DNA from: Areca catechu
Taxonomy: Eukaryota; Streptophyta; Magnoliopsida; Arecales; Arecaceae
Assembly: GCA_021397845.1 (NCBI GenBank)
Contig: CM038049.1
Location: 105,802,877 to 105,866,876, forward strand
Direction of reading: 5' to 3'
DNA: 64,000 bases
Positions 32,081 through 45,446 of the stretch are shown piece by piece. The position numbers were made by a program, and so were the translations under genes. A model generated the notes under the pieces. The model worked only from the letters and a program-made list of their open reading frames with translations, did not search any database and was not told the DNA's origin. How positions within the stretch are numbered: position 1 is the first letter of the stretch; the number at the start of each line of letters is the position of its first letter.

Positions 32081-33666
32081 GTACTGGTTGAAACTATTTG
32101 TATGCCAACCTAAAATTTTTTGTATAGGACTAAAACATTGAGCTTCCAAAAAAATTTTGATTGCACATCCCAATACACTGTTCTTGCTTGAATTTCACTG
32201 ACTTTTCCTTTTCTTTGGAGTTTCAAAATTATATTATTTATATTAAAATTTATTATTCTTATATTTTTCTTTTAAAACTTTGTCATTTTCTAAATCATGG
32301 TCACCAATTGATGCTTCTTTGATAATCGAGACATGAAAGATCATTTCCACATGGGATGTTTCATGTGAGTTAAACCTTCCTAGGACAAGGATATAACCAT
32401 CCTAGGGTTTCTAAAGTGCCTAGAGAGAGATTTAAGAGGAAGTTGACTAATTTTGGAGCAAAAATAAATTTAACCTGAAACCATTCAACAATTCATTTAT
32501 ATATTCTAAAAATTTAAATAAAATATAAAAAAAACCCAATATATAAGACTAAAAAATCTAACACAATCAATTTTTAATTTAATACAAAATATTTTATTAT
32601 ATAACTTTACGCAAGCCAACATGTAGAGTTATTGGCTTCATGGCAAACCATGCAAACACATATAACTGAGCATTATAATCTAATGGTTTAACAAAATGGA
32701 GAACAAATGAATTGGAGAGGTGCAAAGAAAAGAAACATCGATCCCAGTGTTGATTTTGCCTTATACACTTGGAACTGGTCCGTGCAGTATATGCTAAATC
32801 AACTATTAGCAATTTATGAGATCTCTTATGACTGATTAAGAGTTGTTGCTTGAAGATGCACCCTTTCAGAGTATACAGATTGTTATTATAGATCTTCCCC
32901 TAAATTCTTAGAACCTAACTGCACCTACCAGCCATATCTTAGAATTGACGGACCAGTCCCTCACCAAATGAATTCCTTTATTAGAATGGAAATGCTAAAA
33001 AAACTAGTAAAAATCACTTAACCTTGGTTTCTATTTTTAAGTGGAAAAAGAACCAACTTGTTGCTTATGGGACCAACAAGATTAATCTGCCCTTCGTTAT
33101 TAAATCTCATCATGATCTGAAACTACAAACATTTGGTAATTTGATATGAATTAAACAATTAGAAGTGAAAACCCTCTATGAACTTGTTTAGTCCCTGATC
33201 TCTATTCAAGAGATCAAACGAGAAAATTTCCAAGCTCTCTTCTAGTCTTTGGTTCTCTGTACTGTAGTTTATTCAATCGCTAACTCTCTTCCCTCTCTTA
33301 ACCTCTCCATACAACCATTAACCAGTCAAAGCTATCAACATCAAAAAGGATGCCTTTGCAAGCATGGCCACCACTAGAATCCTTCTATTGTAATCGGACT
33401 GAATCCCACTCCTAATCCCACCTCCAGCATTAGGCCCTATTGCTGTACCCCACTCCTAATCCTTCTATTGTAATCGGACTGTACGTTCATCCAACCCCAT
33501 CCCTTTCAACATTCTCACACATGGCTCCAAACTCTCTCCATTGCATCAGTCCTCTTTCTTATGCCCGTGTCCAACCATAATCTACCATTACCTCCAACTC
33601 ATCCCTACCCCACCCTTCATCTTTAGCCTCTTACACTTCTACCTTAGACCACAACCATACCAAAGG
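32081..33666. other. AT-rich intergenic sequence, no gene seen
   Basis: There are no convincing ORFs or element ends. A short duplication, ATCCTTCTATTGTAATCGG, occurs near 33379 and 33459, about 80 bp apart. Confidence 0.5.
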
Positions 33667-34224
33667 AATGTTGTCCTGCCAGTACTGGCCCAAACTGCTT
33701 GGTTCAAGGCATATTAAGTCATAACAGGGGCAAAGTGGCATGATTATGCCCCTCAGTTCAAGAAATCCAGCAAAACAAGAAAGAAGGAGAAGGAGAGATA
33801 GGACAAGCGGGAGAGAAAGATGGAGAGAGAGGGCTTTCAAGCTCCCTCTTCCCTAGTTGCATGATAATAGGGGCTCCTGCCCTTGTTTTTTGAAAATTTT
33901 TTAAGTAGAGTTGGCACTTTCTCCTTCCCCCTTCTCTCTCCCTCCCTCCCTCTCTCTATCTCTTCAATAAAATAGGGTTCCACTCCTATCTTCATGTAGT
34001 CGAAGGACAGGGGCTTGAAAGCCCCCTCTCTCTCTCTTTCACTCCCTCTCTCATCTTCTCCCTCTCTCTCTTCCTCTCCCCCTCTCTCGCTCTGTGTTCC
34101 TCTCTTTCCTCCCTCGCTATCTCTAGTTGTATCAGTACAAGCCCAGATTGAAATGGCATAATATCATACTGTATTGTACCCCTAGAAATCGATACGAGTT
34201 CCAGTACTAGCACAACATACCTTG
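33667..34224. repeat. Foldback (inverted-repeat) element, MITE-like
   Basis: The left end (TGTTGTCCTGCCAGTACTGG near 33670) is nearly the reverse complement of the right end (CCAGTACTAGCACAACA near 34204). Inside, GGGCTTTCAAGCTCCC (33831) pairs with GGGCTTGAAAGCCC (34011), and the GA-rich tract at 33778-33830 pairs with the CT-rich tract at 34025-34110. About 160 bp separate the arms. The arms are diverged, and no transposase is encoded. Confidence 0.7.
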
Positions 34225-36059
34225 CCTATACCCCTATCTCTAGGCACAACTCCCATTCATATGTTCCATTTCTGAACTAACCAATCTAGGTGTAATGTAG
34301 TTTAAGATTGACTTACGTTCAAATTTAATTGAAATATATTACAGGCTCAAGGCTGTTGGCACAAGAATGGTACTTCCAAGTCTTGAGAAACCAGGAAAGG
34401 AGTCATGATGATAACTCAAGAATTCGAAGATCGGTTTGAGTTTTAGGACAAGGACTTGTTTGGTCCTGGGATGGAAGTTTGACCCTCTACAGTCTTGAGG
34501 ACTCGAGATCTAGGAGTTTGGGTCTCGAGGGGATCAACTCAAGTTTGGATCCATGAGGATGAGAGCATGCAAGGCTTGGACTTGGATGAGTGTTTTCATG
34601 TATGGATTAGCCTAAAAAGTTTTGGACTAGGATTTTGATCCATGTATATGGGTATATATATATATACAAATGTAATCCTAATGAATAGAAAATGAAAGAG
34701 CCGCTTTCTACCTAACCTCCGTCTCTCATTTGCATGCCATCCAAGGCAACAAGAAGGATCCACACTGCCCAGGAAGCAGAAGCAGGGTGCGCGCATATAT
34801 CTCATGCGTGCCCCCTTCCAAGCACCAAGAGTCCTTTACTCCAGGGACTCTCTCCTCACACCACCAAGATCTTTGTGCGCTAATTTGAAACAGCAAAAGG
34901 AGGCATCCATCTGGTGGTTTTTCACGATGCCAAAGATCCTAGGAGGCGCACCCAAGAATCTTGGAAGAGGACTCCTTGTCACAAGGAGATTGTTGGCACT
35001 AGGATCTTTAGCGCTAAGATCTCCTCATGCCCTAGGAAGCTTCCATGTTCAAGGACTTCACCTTGGAGGGCATATGCTTTGATCATTTCAGAGGAGGCGT
35101 GGAGGGGCTTTTGAGGTGGGGCACACGAGGTTGAGGTGCATAAAGTGGAGGATGCAAGAGAAGGCTGCCAAGGAGTCCCTGCCACATAGAAACTCTTTCT
35201 CATCCAAGGTTTTCCATTTAAATCTGCCAGTCTCAAGGATCCACATCCCTAGCCCTGATTTCTAAGGTGTTGGACAGTAGGATTTCAAATTTGGAGGTGT
35301 CCCAAGTCCATGGAAGCAGGGGATGCGGGCTAAGTCATTATATCAGGATTTTTGATGCATGTAATCTAGGGCTTGGCATTTGTTGTCCCTAAAGAATCAA
35401 ATTGCCATAGATCCTTGTAGAGGGCTCCATAGCTAGTCTTCTCAGGTCCATGTATATACACAACAGTCCTACAACAGAGGCATACAAAGATGCTCAAATT
35501 CTTTAAGAGTCTAGGCATAAGGTGCAAAGCAAGGCACATGCCTTGATAAGGTAAGGTGCGAAAAAAAAAAAAAAAAAATCATATTTGAAAAATGATGAAT
35601 GCATGATATTACACATGTTCTACAATGCAAAGCCAATTTACCAACACTAGTAAAATTTATAAAGCATTATAGTTCAGAATATGCACATATAAATACAGCA
35701 TGTCTAATATCAAATATAACAAATGAAATGCTCAACCACAAGGCAATAATAACAAGCAAACATGAATTATATGAAGATATTATATTACTAACAAGTCAAA
35801 AACTGTTCAAAGATCAAAAATCAATTGCCAAAATTTAAAAATCAACACAAGGAAGCAAACATGTAGAAGTTCAATTGCAACTCTAAATGATCACAACATC
35901 TAATGATGAAATCTCATCCTAAATTCCTAAGATATTTGAGATGTCCCAATACCTGAACATCATCCTTATCATTGTCATCAAGAAAAGCAATATCTTCACG
36001 TTCATCTTAATGTTTAACAAGCTTGACTATTTTAGACAGCATGTGGAAGAACAAAAACA
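34225..36059. other. Intergenic, no supported gene
   Basis: It holds a short TA microsatellite near 34649, a poly-A run at about 35558 and AT-rich DNA. Short ORFs at 34804-35236 have no recognisable features or codon conservation signals. Confidence 0.5.
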
Positions 36060-36690
36060 AGCAAAGGGACTGCTATTCCCTATTTCCGACAGCTGCAATG
36101 AAGAAGTGGATTGTCCTCCCTGTTCCAGTCAGCAAGAGAAAAAGATGAAGAAAGAATGAGATAACAAGTCCCTGTTTCATCCTTAAATGAAAAAAGAAGA
36201 GAATCGGCTCACTGCTCTGTTCCATGCAGGAAGAAGAGGAAGAAGTAGAAGAAGAACTAGAACAAAGAAAAATGGGGATGCCAGCTCCCTGTTTCTCATG
36301 GTAGTAGGGACATGACTGTCCAACGATCATATAAAGAAGGGGGGAAGAAAAAGAAGAAAAGGAAGCAACAACAGGGAAATTCATAGCCAAAGAATAAAAG
36401 AACTTCAGTCCCCTGCTTACAAGCAGCAATCAAGAAAAAGGGGACTTTAGCCCCTGTTTCACACAGCTGCAGACAGCCCCTCTCTGAAGAAGGGAAGTAG
36501 GAGGAGGAGGAGGAGGCTTCCTGTTTTCACATAGCATCAGACAAAAGAAAAAGAACTTCAGCCCCTGTACACCAGCAGGGGAAGAGAAGATGATGCTGCT
36601 GAACAGGGGAGGAGATCATGCTGCCAAACGGGGGAGGAGATGATGCAGCTGAATAGTTAAGAGGAAATGATGCTGCCAAACAGTTAAATT
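36060..36690. repeat. Degenerate repeat region with GAAGA/CCCCTGTTTC phrases
   Basis: Variants of GAACTTCAGCCCCTGT and of CCCTGTTTC recur every 80-120 bp. At 36575-36690 a ~28-bp unit of the form GAGGAGATGATGCTGCCAAACAG repeats about four times. This is probably an old satellite-like expansion. No coding is evident. Confidence 0.5.
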
Positions 36691-39600
36691 TAAATATTTA
36701 AAAATTTCTTATTGATCTTTTTAAGTTAATATGCTTTTCATACCGAGTCTTAACATTCTTATATTTAAGTCTCTGACAAGAATGTTAGGATTTTCTATGT
36801 TTAGGAACCCTAGTACATAGTCTTGGGGTTTTTCTTATAGTCCTATTTGGAGTAATAAGTCTTTTTTAAAAATCTAAAATCGTTAGGAAAGTTTTAAACT
36901 AATTGCAATTGTGATTTGGAGAGGTTTTGCTGGACTATTATGTAAGATTGCACAAATTTATGAATTATAAAATTTTAGAAAAGTATGTGGCCGTTCTTTG
37001 GTAAGGGAAAGTGCATGGAAAAAGGTCTATAGATATCCTAACTAAAGAGTCACCCTTAGTAAATTAGCATGGTCATTTAGCCATAAATGGAGCAGAGACA
37101 GAATTCACATTTTGATGTTCAATATTGAATAGATTGAAGTTATTTCTCTCTCTGCTAACAATTGTAGATATCCTATGTCCTGTACATATACTTCTCTTAT
37201 CTCTACTGTTTTCTCTGTAACCCCACTTTTTACTTTCATCCCCCTCCCCCAGTTTCTCTTTTTTATCGAAGTTACTGTTTTGAAGAGTAAGAAACAGATG
37301 AAATCATATCTACAACTTATCTCTATCATTTAAATTAATTGTCACAATCCAACATTATGCTGGTTTGTGTCAAACTCACCCAATCTTCCCCCTTTCCACC
37401 CCAACCAAACTGTCTACCGTCACCCCTTGGCCAGCCAAGGCCGATAGAACCTCAACCCCTCCATCTATTTTATACTTCCAATAATTATTTTATACTATTT
37501 ATTTTTAAATGTCTCTCTTGTCTGACAGGTTGACCAATGGCTGAATTAGTGACTTGATGACTCAACCACCTGGCTAAGTCACTATCTTGTATGGATCTCA
37601 CAATTATGCTTCCTTATATCTTTCAAAAGGATGGACCATAGGGAAGGACTGAGTTACCTAGTCAACAATTTGCTTGATGAACTAACCCATATACCTTGTG
37701 ATAAACCCAACCAACCAAATTCAACATGACAGCTGGCATATCCCATGATCCCAAGATCAAACATGATCTGATTATTTGACATAATAACATAGCCAATGAC
37801 AACCCTCTTCAAATAGAACAGAACAATCTGATTTAAGCTGATATCTGGGTTGACTAGATCAGCCTCCACTAAGTTGTAATTCAGCCTAGTTTTATGCTGA
37901 CTGTTCAAGTTTTATAGTGAAGGAACTTTATGAGAGGTTTCATATAACTTTTTTATATAAGATATAGTTAGACAGGTGTATAATATCAGCATCTCAAACT
38001 CCTATACGTGAGAACCAAAAAAGAATCATGCCTCCTATTTACCTTTCATAACTCTTATTGCCCAATGAATTTTACCAAATTGAATCATAAAAGAAATGAA
38101 CCATAGAAGGTTTCCAAGAGCCAAATAAGAAATTATTCGAGGCCTACCAAGATGCCTATTAGTTTCAAATTTTTTTCTAAGGACATGTCTATAGAAAATT
38201 TTAAACATGTATTTTTTTTTTGTCATTTATTGGTCATTTAATAAATTTTTGAGGCAAAAGATTATGTTTAAAATATTTATCCATTAAAAAACACATAAAA
38301 ACCCCTTGATAGTAATTCTGTGCATGACCATTTGAAGCATCCAAAGTATAATGAAATGCTGTTGATGGATTTTATCTATTCTATATATTTATATGATCAC
38401 AAAATAAAGATCTGATGCTGTTAGAATGTGATGAATTATCATCAAATTAAAAGACTATACTTTGCACTTCATTTTAGCATTGATATTTGCAAGATAATTT
38501 TCAAAATAATGGTTGGCATCCATAAGTCATCATAATTAAAAATTCATGGGGGACGAAACAATATGTACTTAGTGAAAATTGAGTTATATTCTTGCATAGG
38601 CTTTAGATTTTTAAATTCTGCACTGGAGTTCAGTTACATTGGAGAATAGCAACCACTCTTTATCTTGCATTACAAAGTCATTAATATGTGTTAGCATTTT
38701 GGAGTAAGAATTGTATATCTCACAGCATAAAGTATAGAAAGCATTGACACCATCAAGTAGAGTAAGATGCATGCTTATTTAAAACTACAGAATATGTTAT
38801 GAATTCCTCCACTCAGAACAATATACAGTTGCCTAGAGATGTAGAGTTTGAGTTTACAATGTTCAAGATGATGAACCATAGAGTTTCAGTTTATGATGTT
38901 CAAATGAATCATCCATTCTCCTTAATAACAGCAAACCAAACGGTAACAGTGTCCTTATTATCTGATGCCAACAAACAAATGATTGTCAAGATAATGAATC
39001 ATCCACTTTTAATAAATGATTGTCAACGAAGTAGTCCTCCAGTTATCAACCAGGATGTTTGATGACATCGATAATACATAAAGAAATAATATAGTTTAGT
39101 TGCATTTTTCTTTATTTTGCTACAAAAATCAATCTGAACTCGAGCTAATTAGCATGTGGACAATCAAGACTCCATGACCCCAATTTTCTTTGACTTCTCT
39201 TTTTATGCTACCATGTTTTAATGCTCACTTTGCATACAAATACAGCAAGGATATTCATTTAAATGCTCTAATCATTCTATTAAATATATGATGAAGCTTT
39301 TCTATTGCTATTTGACATGTATTTTATAGTATTATATAATACATAGTTTCACTTATTATATAAGTTTTATTGAAGAATTATTTTTGTGCATTCAACAACT
39401 TACCGTAAATATTTGTGCATAAAAAGATGGAAATGCTTACAATGAAACTATCCACCACCTCTCATAACTGTTCCCACGTTCAAAGAAAAGTGATTGTCTT
39501 GATACCTGAATGGCACTGAAAATCTCAGGCATCAACCATCCTGATTCACTCAACCTGGGTAGAGACCTGGTTTTGCCCAAAGTAGGACATATGATGCCCT

Positions 39601-41331
39601 GATGTGATGTACTGGAACCCAGCTAACACGTGCAATCCCCAAATTCTCCGTATTGATGAAATTACTAAATTCATGCTACAAAAGAAGAGTTCTAGACAAA
39701 AGATTTGAATTTTTTTTCTATTTCCTTGCAAGGGAAAACCATCCTAAAGAGAGCAGGTGCTTATTAAATGAAAGATGTGGTCAAAAAATGTGGGGCCCTG
39801 AGAAGCATTATACAAGTATCTTGGGTATAAGCCTTCATCATTAATAATTTTACTTTGGACACCCCTTAAACCCCTTGAAATGCCACATATAACTCAATAT
39901 CAACAACATCACATAATGACAGAGAATTATCTCCAATTAGTGTACACAAGGATTTGAGTTCTGGCCCTAGCCAATCTGTGCCATACAGCATGTGCCATGC
40001 CAATACCAGACCAGAACATCCAGATGCATGCCAAGCACTAGTACCACATAGCACAGAATTTGCTAAATAGTCCAATATAGCACTATCAAGGGGCATTTCA
40101 AAACCAAGAGTTAGAAAACAGCTAAATGCCATTGATTTCACATTCTAAACAAGGCTCTGGTACATGTGGAATGCGGTAAGACCAAAAACTAAAATGGTCC
40201 TCGAAGCAACTCATACTGTCATTCATAGCCCACTTTTACACATTTTAAGTAACAAATGAAATCCTTTTATCGGATGGCAACTTCATGGTCAACCATCATC
40301 ATATCATTACTTTAAATGATTCCCCTAGGAACAACAACAAGTTCATTCCCACAAGAAAACAATGTAGAAATTGCAAGTCCACAAAACCATATTTCACAAT
40401 AAGACACTTCTGCTGATGTTAATAACTTTAATGAGCATTTCTAATCTCAGCTTGATCCTAGGCATGATGGTTAGCAAAACTCTCATTGTGCATGTACATG
40501 TAAATTAAATAACTCCATACTCAGTTTACCATGTCTGCAAAACTTAAATGGCATCTATTTAAGGGCATGCATAGAAATCACATCTGACATATACAGCAAG
40601 CCTCAAACCTCATAACAAATATGCAATGTGGTTTCGAGCCTTAGTGCATCAGTACACAAAGTAAGCTCACCATATGCACATGATACCATTTTCAGCTATG
40701 TATTAATCTGATTATGCATATAATGCTTCATCACAATGTTAAGTTATATAAAGAACCTTGCAAATGATCTAACATCTACAACTTACATACATCAACAACA
40801 CTTGTCACCCCTTCATCTCACATAATTAAAATTTCTTCTGGTTGTACCTCTGCTTTTATAAGAAAAAAACATTCACAAAACTAAAAATAACTACCAAATA
40901 AAAAAATTAAGAGTAGGGATGCATATTTGTCAAAAGTGATAAATAGAAAACAAATGATTTTATATTTTCTTAAATATTGAACTAAACAAGGTATCCAATA
41001 TTTGTGTATGGATTCTATAAGTTCTACATCATAGTCTGACTGCAATTTACCATAGAGCAACATATTTGATGCTTGTTCAGATCATGTAGAATGACTGAAA
41101 ATCTGCACAAGTCAAAAATATGCACAAATAAGCCACAATAATTTGTTCTAGCCCATTACAAGATTTTAAAGGTAATGCAAAGTAATGATTTTGACTAACT
41201 CACCTCTTTGTTGTTCACAAGCTTTGCGGCAGCTTTAAAAACTATGGAGGAACTATCAAATGTCATATTTACAATTCAGAATGGAATTGTCTGAATCCAT
41301 ACAAACTTCAGATGTTAATTGTAAAGAAACA
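36691..41331. other. AT-rich intergenic DNA and 3' flank of the PPR gene
   Basis: No gene or element end can be supported over 4.6 kb. Short ORFs, such as one at 38799-39062, look like chance. On the minus strand near 41200 the sequence AACAAAGAGGTGAGTTAG has the form of a splice donor about 130 bp downstream of the PPR stop codon, so a 3'-UTR intron is possible. Confidence 0.5.
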
Positions 41332-42897
41332 TCATCCCACATCTGTGCTTAAGGTAAACTTCACAAATATAGATTTTAATTCTGAAGCCAAATCTACCCT
41401 AGTCATTTTGTGCAAATCTTTCACTACACTGATATAAACAGGGAAATTGGGTTTCAGTCCCTTCTCCATCATCTCGTGAAGAACCTTGCCTGCTTCTACC
41501 ACCCTCCCTGATGCCTGTAAAAGGCTGGCAAGTAAGCTGTAATTCATATTACTCGAGCACTTATCCTTCACACTCATATCAACCACATACTTGTATGCAT
41601 CTTCCACTCGCCCAGACCAAAAATACCCCTTGATGAATGCTGAATGCATTGCCATCCTTGGCTGAATCCCTTCAGACAAAATCCGGTTAAAGAACTCAAT
41701 TGCAAAATCCATCCTATGGGCCTTACATGCATGAATTATCACCATCTCGAAAGTAACTGTGTCTGGAAGGTAACCAAATTCTTCCATTGTTTCAAGCAAC
41801 TCACAAGCTTCAACAACTCTCTTCTTCTTAAACAGGCTCCCTAACAGATAATTATAAGATTTGGTATTTGGGTCACAACCAAATCTTCTCATCTCATCAA
41901 GTAAGTATCGGGCCCCTTGGAATTCACCATTCCGACACTTTGCTGCAATAAGCACATTGTAATAAGAAGTCTTTCTTGCTGTCTTTTCCATTACAAATTT
42001 GGCAAGATGAAAGGCATTAATTGCACAGAGCACCTTAATCAGTGAGTAAATTCCAGATCCTTGACATGACACTCCAACTCCATTTAGTGTTTCCATGATC
42101 TTGCTGATGGAATCCTTAAGGCTAATAGAACTGCAAGTCAAAAAACTGAAAGCCTTTTTGTTTAGACAATGCCCCTTCAAAGAGAGCTCGCATAAAATTT
42201 GGGACATAGTTTCAAAATCACCTAACCGACCAAGGTTGTCTACAATCTGATTGTAAATTCCCGCAGTAGGCTTAAAATGCTGGCCAGAATTCAAAACCCA
42301 GTTAAAGAAACGTAGTGCCGAAATGCGACGATCATTCAATACATGAAGAATCTCAGCAACAAAAGCATGGGAAAGTCTCAGATTTATCTGATTCAACCTT
42401 GATTCTAGATCACTTGCATCTCGTCTAATCATTTCGACAATCTCGATCAACTTATTTTGATCAATTCCCACATTATGAACCCTAGGTTTTCTTTCAGTCG
42501 TATCGGATCTTGCAAAAGCATTGGATTCACCGGGTCTCTGAGGAGATGTACGAGAATAGGTCGACAACAAACGAAAGAAAAATCTAATGGACTGTGGATA
42601 TGTGAAACTAGATTTAAAACACACAGCCACGTTCCTTGTTGCTGATGCCTTGGAAATAACAGGATAAAGGGTTGAAAACAACCCAACTGGCCGTTTAACA
42701 TCGAATGCGTATAGAATTGAGATTTTTGACAAAAAATGACGATGATTAGGATCAGAATTTGGGGCAGAAAGTGAAGAGAGATTAGGATTCACAACCGATC
42801 CAGATGAGAAGAAGGGAAGGGAATGCTGGCAAGCAGCAAGATTAGAACTAGGGTTTAGAGAAAAGATTAATCTTTTCGGAAGCGAACCGATAGGCAT
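41332..42897 (-). CDS. P-class pentatricopeptide repeat protein, organelle-targeted
   Basis: A 521-residue single-exon ORF starts at the ATG at 42897. The frame is open upstream to 43065 but has no earlier ATG, so 42897 is the best start. The N-terminus is rich in Ser, Arg and Leu and poor in acidic residues (MPIGSLPKRLIFSLNPSS), which fits a mitochondrial or plastid presequence. From about residue 213 come 35-residue PPR motifs: degenerate ones at about 214 and 283, then a clean tandem run starting near 312 (YYNVLIAAKCRNGEFQGA), 347 (SYNYLLGSLFKKKRVVEA), 382, 417, 452 and 487. All are P-type with no E or DYW extension, so RNA binding, stability or processing is more likely than editing. Intronless structure is usual for this family. 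I see no stops or frameshifts, and I assign no orthologue. Confidence 0.93.
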   Translation of the reverse strand: MPIGSLPKRLIFSLNPSSNLAACQHSLPFFSSGSVVNPNLSSLSAPNSDPNHRHFLSKISILYAFDVKRPVGLFSTLYPVISKASATRNVAVCFKSSFTYPQSIRFFFRLLSTYSRTSPQRPGESNAFARSDTTERKPRVHNVGIDQNKLIEIVEMIRRDASDLESRLNQINLRLSHAFVAEILHVLNDRRISALRFFNWVLNSGQHFKPTAGIYNQIVDNLGRLGDFETMSQILCELSLKGHCLNKKAFSFLTCSSISLKDSISKIMETLNGVGVSCQGSGIYSLIKVLCAINAFHLAKFVMEKTARKTSYYNVLIAAKCRNGEFQGARYLLDEMRRFGCDPNTKSYNYLLGSLFKKKRVVEACELLETMEEFGYLPDTVTFEMVIIHACKAHRMDFAIEFFNRILSEGIQPRMAMHSAFIKGYFWSGRVEDAYKYVVDMSVKDKCSSNMNYSLLASLLQASGRVVEAGKVLHEMMEKGLKPNFPVYISVVKDLHKMTRVDLASELKSIFVKFTLSTDVG

Positions 42898-43150
42898 CAG
42901 CCGGCGCAGTAGAAAAGCTGGAGTAGGGTTTACGGTTTTACGAGAGGTGTGGGTAACAGCAGTGACGGACGGCGGAGGGTCCTGAGGTGGACCAAAGGCG
43001 ATTGGAGTGCAGCACCACGGCCAAGAAAGGGAAGACGAGGTTGCGTTCACGGCGGTCAAAAGCAACGGGCCAAAAGAACAATAAAAATAAAAATAAAAAT
43101 AAAATAAAATAAAAAAGCGAGGGGAAGGAGAGAGAGAGAGAGAGAGGAGG
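42898..43150 (-). promoter_or_regulatory. Likely 5' leader and promoter of the PPR gene
   Basis: Upstream of the ATG on the minus strand lie an AT-rich ATTTT-repeat block (about 43080-43113) and a (CT)n run (about 43127-43148). Pyrimidine-rich patches of this kind are common near plant transcription starts. I do not mark a specific TATA box, because the ATTTT block contains several weak candidates. Confidence 0.4.
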
Positions 43151-45446
43151 GAAGGTCAGTATTTTCTTGATTGGATGGAAGGATCAAGAGAAAAAGAGAA
43201 GATAGAATTTATTTTTTCATATTAATTTTTAAAAAAAATAAAGAAAAATGAGCTTTTCTGTTTTTTTGATTAAGCTAAATTTTTAATTTTAGATAACGAA
43301 GAAAAAATTTCTAATAGCTTTCCTTTCCTTTTCTTTCCTTTTCTTTTTTTTCTTACGAAGACTATCCAAACAAGAATAATATTTTTCTTTTCTTCCCTTT
43401 CCTTTCCTTTTCTTTTCTTTCCATTTTTTTAATGAAGGCTATCCAAACAAAGCAGCACCGTGATACCGTGGCTGGCATCCTGCAAATAGCCGGATTTCTA
43501 GATTTTTTTTTTTTGGTTACGAGAATGGCAGCCTGAAGCCACGAAGACTCGAATAAAAACACCGTAGCAATCAAAAGTGTTTTATTAACTCCAAAACAAG
43601 TGGGAGTAAAGATGATAATTTTAATTGATCTTAACCCATCTAAATCGAACAAATTTTATCTGAGCTAGTTAAAATTGGAACGCAGATAGGTTTTATAAAA
43701 AATACTTAGAATAAGCTCAGTTAGGACATAAATAACTTATGCACATAGGTTTTATAAAAAATACATAGAATAAGCTCAGATGGGACATAAATAACTTCAA
43801 ACCTAATTAGATATAACCTTAACCAAATTCTTTCTTTCAAAATTATAATTATTTTATAATATTTATAAGATGAGCTTCTTATCTAACTCAACTAAACCTT
43901 TGTTATCTACTTGATTCAACCAGACCCATTCCTCTACTTGACTTGGCCCAACATGACCCAAGACAAGTGCAGATGGGTATTAATGGTGCTGAAATCCATC
44001 TTAAATACCAGTGTATACTAGATAGAGGATGTCGATGGCTATACTTGCAAAAAAAGTCTTGACCAGAGATGGCTCTGGCAAAGGCCCTCCGATGCTCAAA
44101 TCAATATCTCATACTACATAGGATAATGGAGATAAAAAATGAGAGCACAAGAGTGCATGCAAAGAGGAGCATTCCTCCGGGGGTTCGCTGAGATCTCCTT
44201 TTATATTTAGGCTTCCAAGGTACTTTGAAAAATATTTGACATGATGGTTGTTAGACAAGTGGAGATTGAATCTTTTCTTTTGTCATGGCTACTGAGAGGC
44301 ATGTCCTTGTCTTGTCTTGTGATTAGTAGGGACTTTGTCTTGTTTGTTTTTTTGCTATTTGTCTTAATGATTATGGGATTTATGACTTAATAGAGGGTCA
44401 TTCCTCTATAATGACTGAGATCGGCCTTTAGTATAAGATTTGATTATTTATCTATCATAAGGCGTACATCAAAATAAGCATCGATAAGCCTTTCATTCGA
44501 GCATTTGGTGGTAAGCTGCCAATAGACAGGTTTTGACTCTCGATGGAGAAATTCAATAACCTAGAGGTTCTTTGATACTAGAATCCTATAAACCCCGAGA
44601 GTAGAAGAGACTGTCATTAATTATGTCCAAAGTTGTTATCCAAATATCTCTTAATCAGAGGCCCACTTGCTATTGATCTGGATGGTTGAATACTAACCCG
44701 GCAAAGTTAGGAAGGCTGAAGATAGAACCAGGTAAAGAGTGTTGGAGATTGCATATTCACATTCGATGGAGAACTATAAAGCTGGAAATCAAACTTGCTG
44801 GAGTCCCAGAAGACCGAATATGCCTTGATGTAGTTGATATGATGGTTCGGGAGTCAAAATGTTACTTTTTTCCTCTATCTAGATGAGGCAGGACTAAATA
44901 AATAGTGAGATCCTTTGGAAAGTGACCTGAACCAAAACTTATTGCTCTCACATGATTCAGTAATATTTCATCCCTGTGGGATGAACTCGGTAATTTTGGT
45001 TCGGTATGTTCATGCCTAAGATACCGTAGCCTTGATACCTGAAGCTAAATTAATTAATCACAGCTCCTAATTGCCCTAGTTTAGGTTCGGGTAATTTCCT
45101 TCGCTATTGACCTTCAGGATTTGAGGGAGGGTTTTCCCATATCAATTGCCCTCCACTTCTTAGTTTGAATTAAAGTATTCAGGCCGAGTAGTTCTAGCAC
45201 CATTCCCAATAAATCTCGTAGGTCAACAACATTAGCTTTTGTGTTCTTGGAAAAAGGGATTTGCCTAGCAAACGCTTCCATATCTTGCATTTATAAAGTC
45301 TTCTTAGAGAATGAGAAGAGTTAATGCGGCTACCTTTCTTAAAAGGATTTAAAGGGCAAATTAAATTTATCGATTCTTCTATTAGAGAGGTTTTTTACTT
45401 GCTGGACGGTGATTTCCAATGAAGCAGGCAATTTTCGGGAAATTTT
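43151..45446. other. Intergenic; pyrimidine tracts and a 60-bp tandem duplication
   Basis: CT/TTTCC-rich tracts lie at 43318-43440. A 60-bp unit containing ATAGGTTTTATAAAAAATAC is duplicated in tandem at 43681-43740 and 43741-43799. No gene is seen. Confidence 0.55.

Noticed and set aside
34804..35236. Short ORFs on both strands in a mildly GC-richer patch
   Set aside because: No recognisable domain and open on both strands. Could be an old element fragment, but nothing supports coding.
38799..39062. 87-residue ORF
   Set aside because: No domain, low complexity and local repeats of AATGAATCATCCA; probably chance.
42898..43065. N-terminal extension of the PPR protein upstream of 42897
   Set aside because: The frame is open but its first codon is TTG and it has no ATG. 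The first ATG is at 42897.
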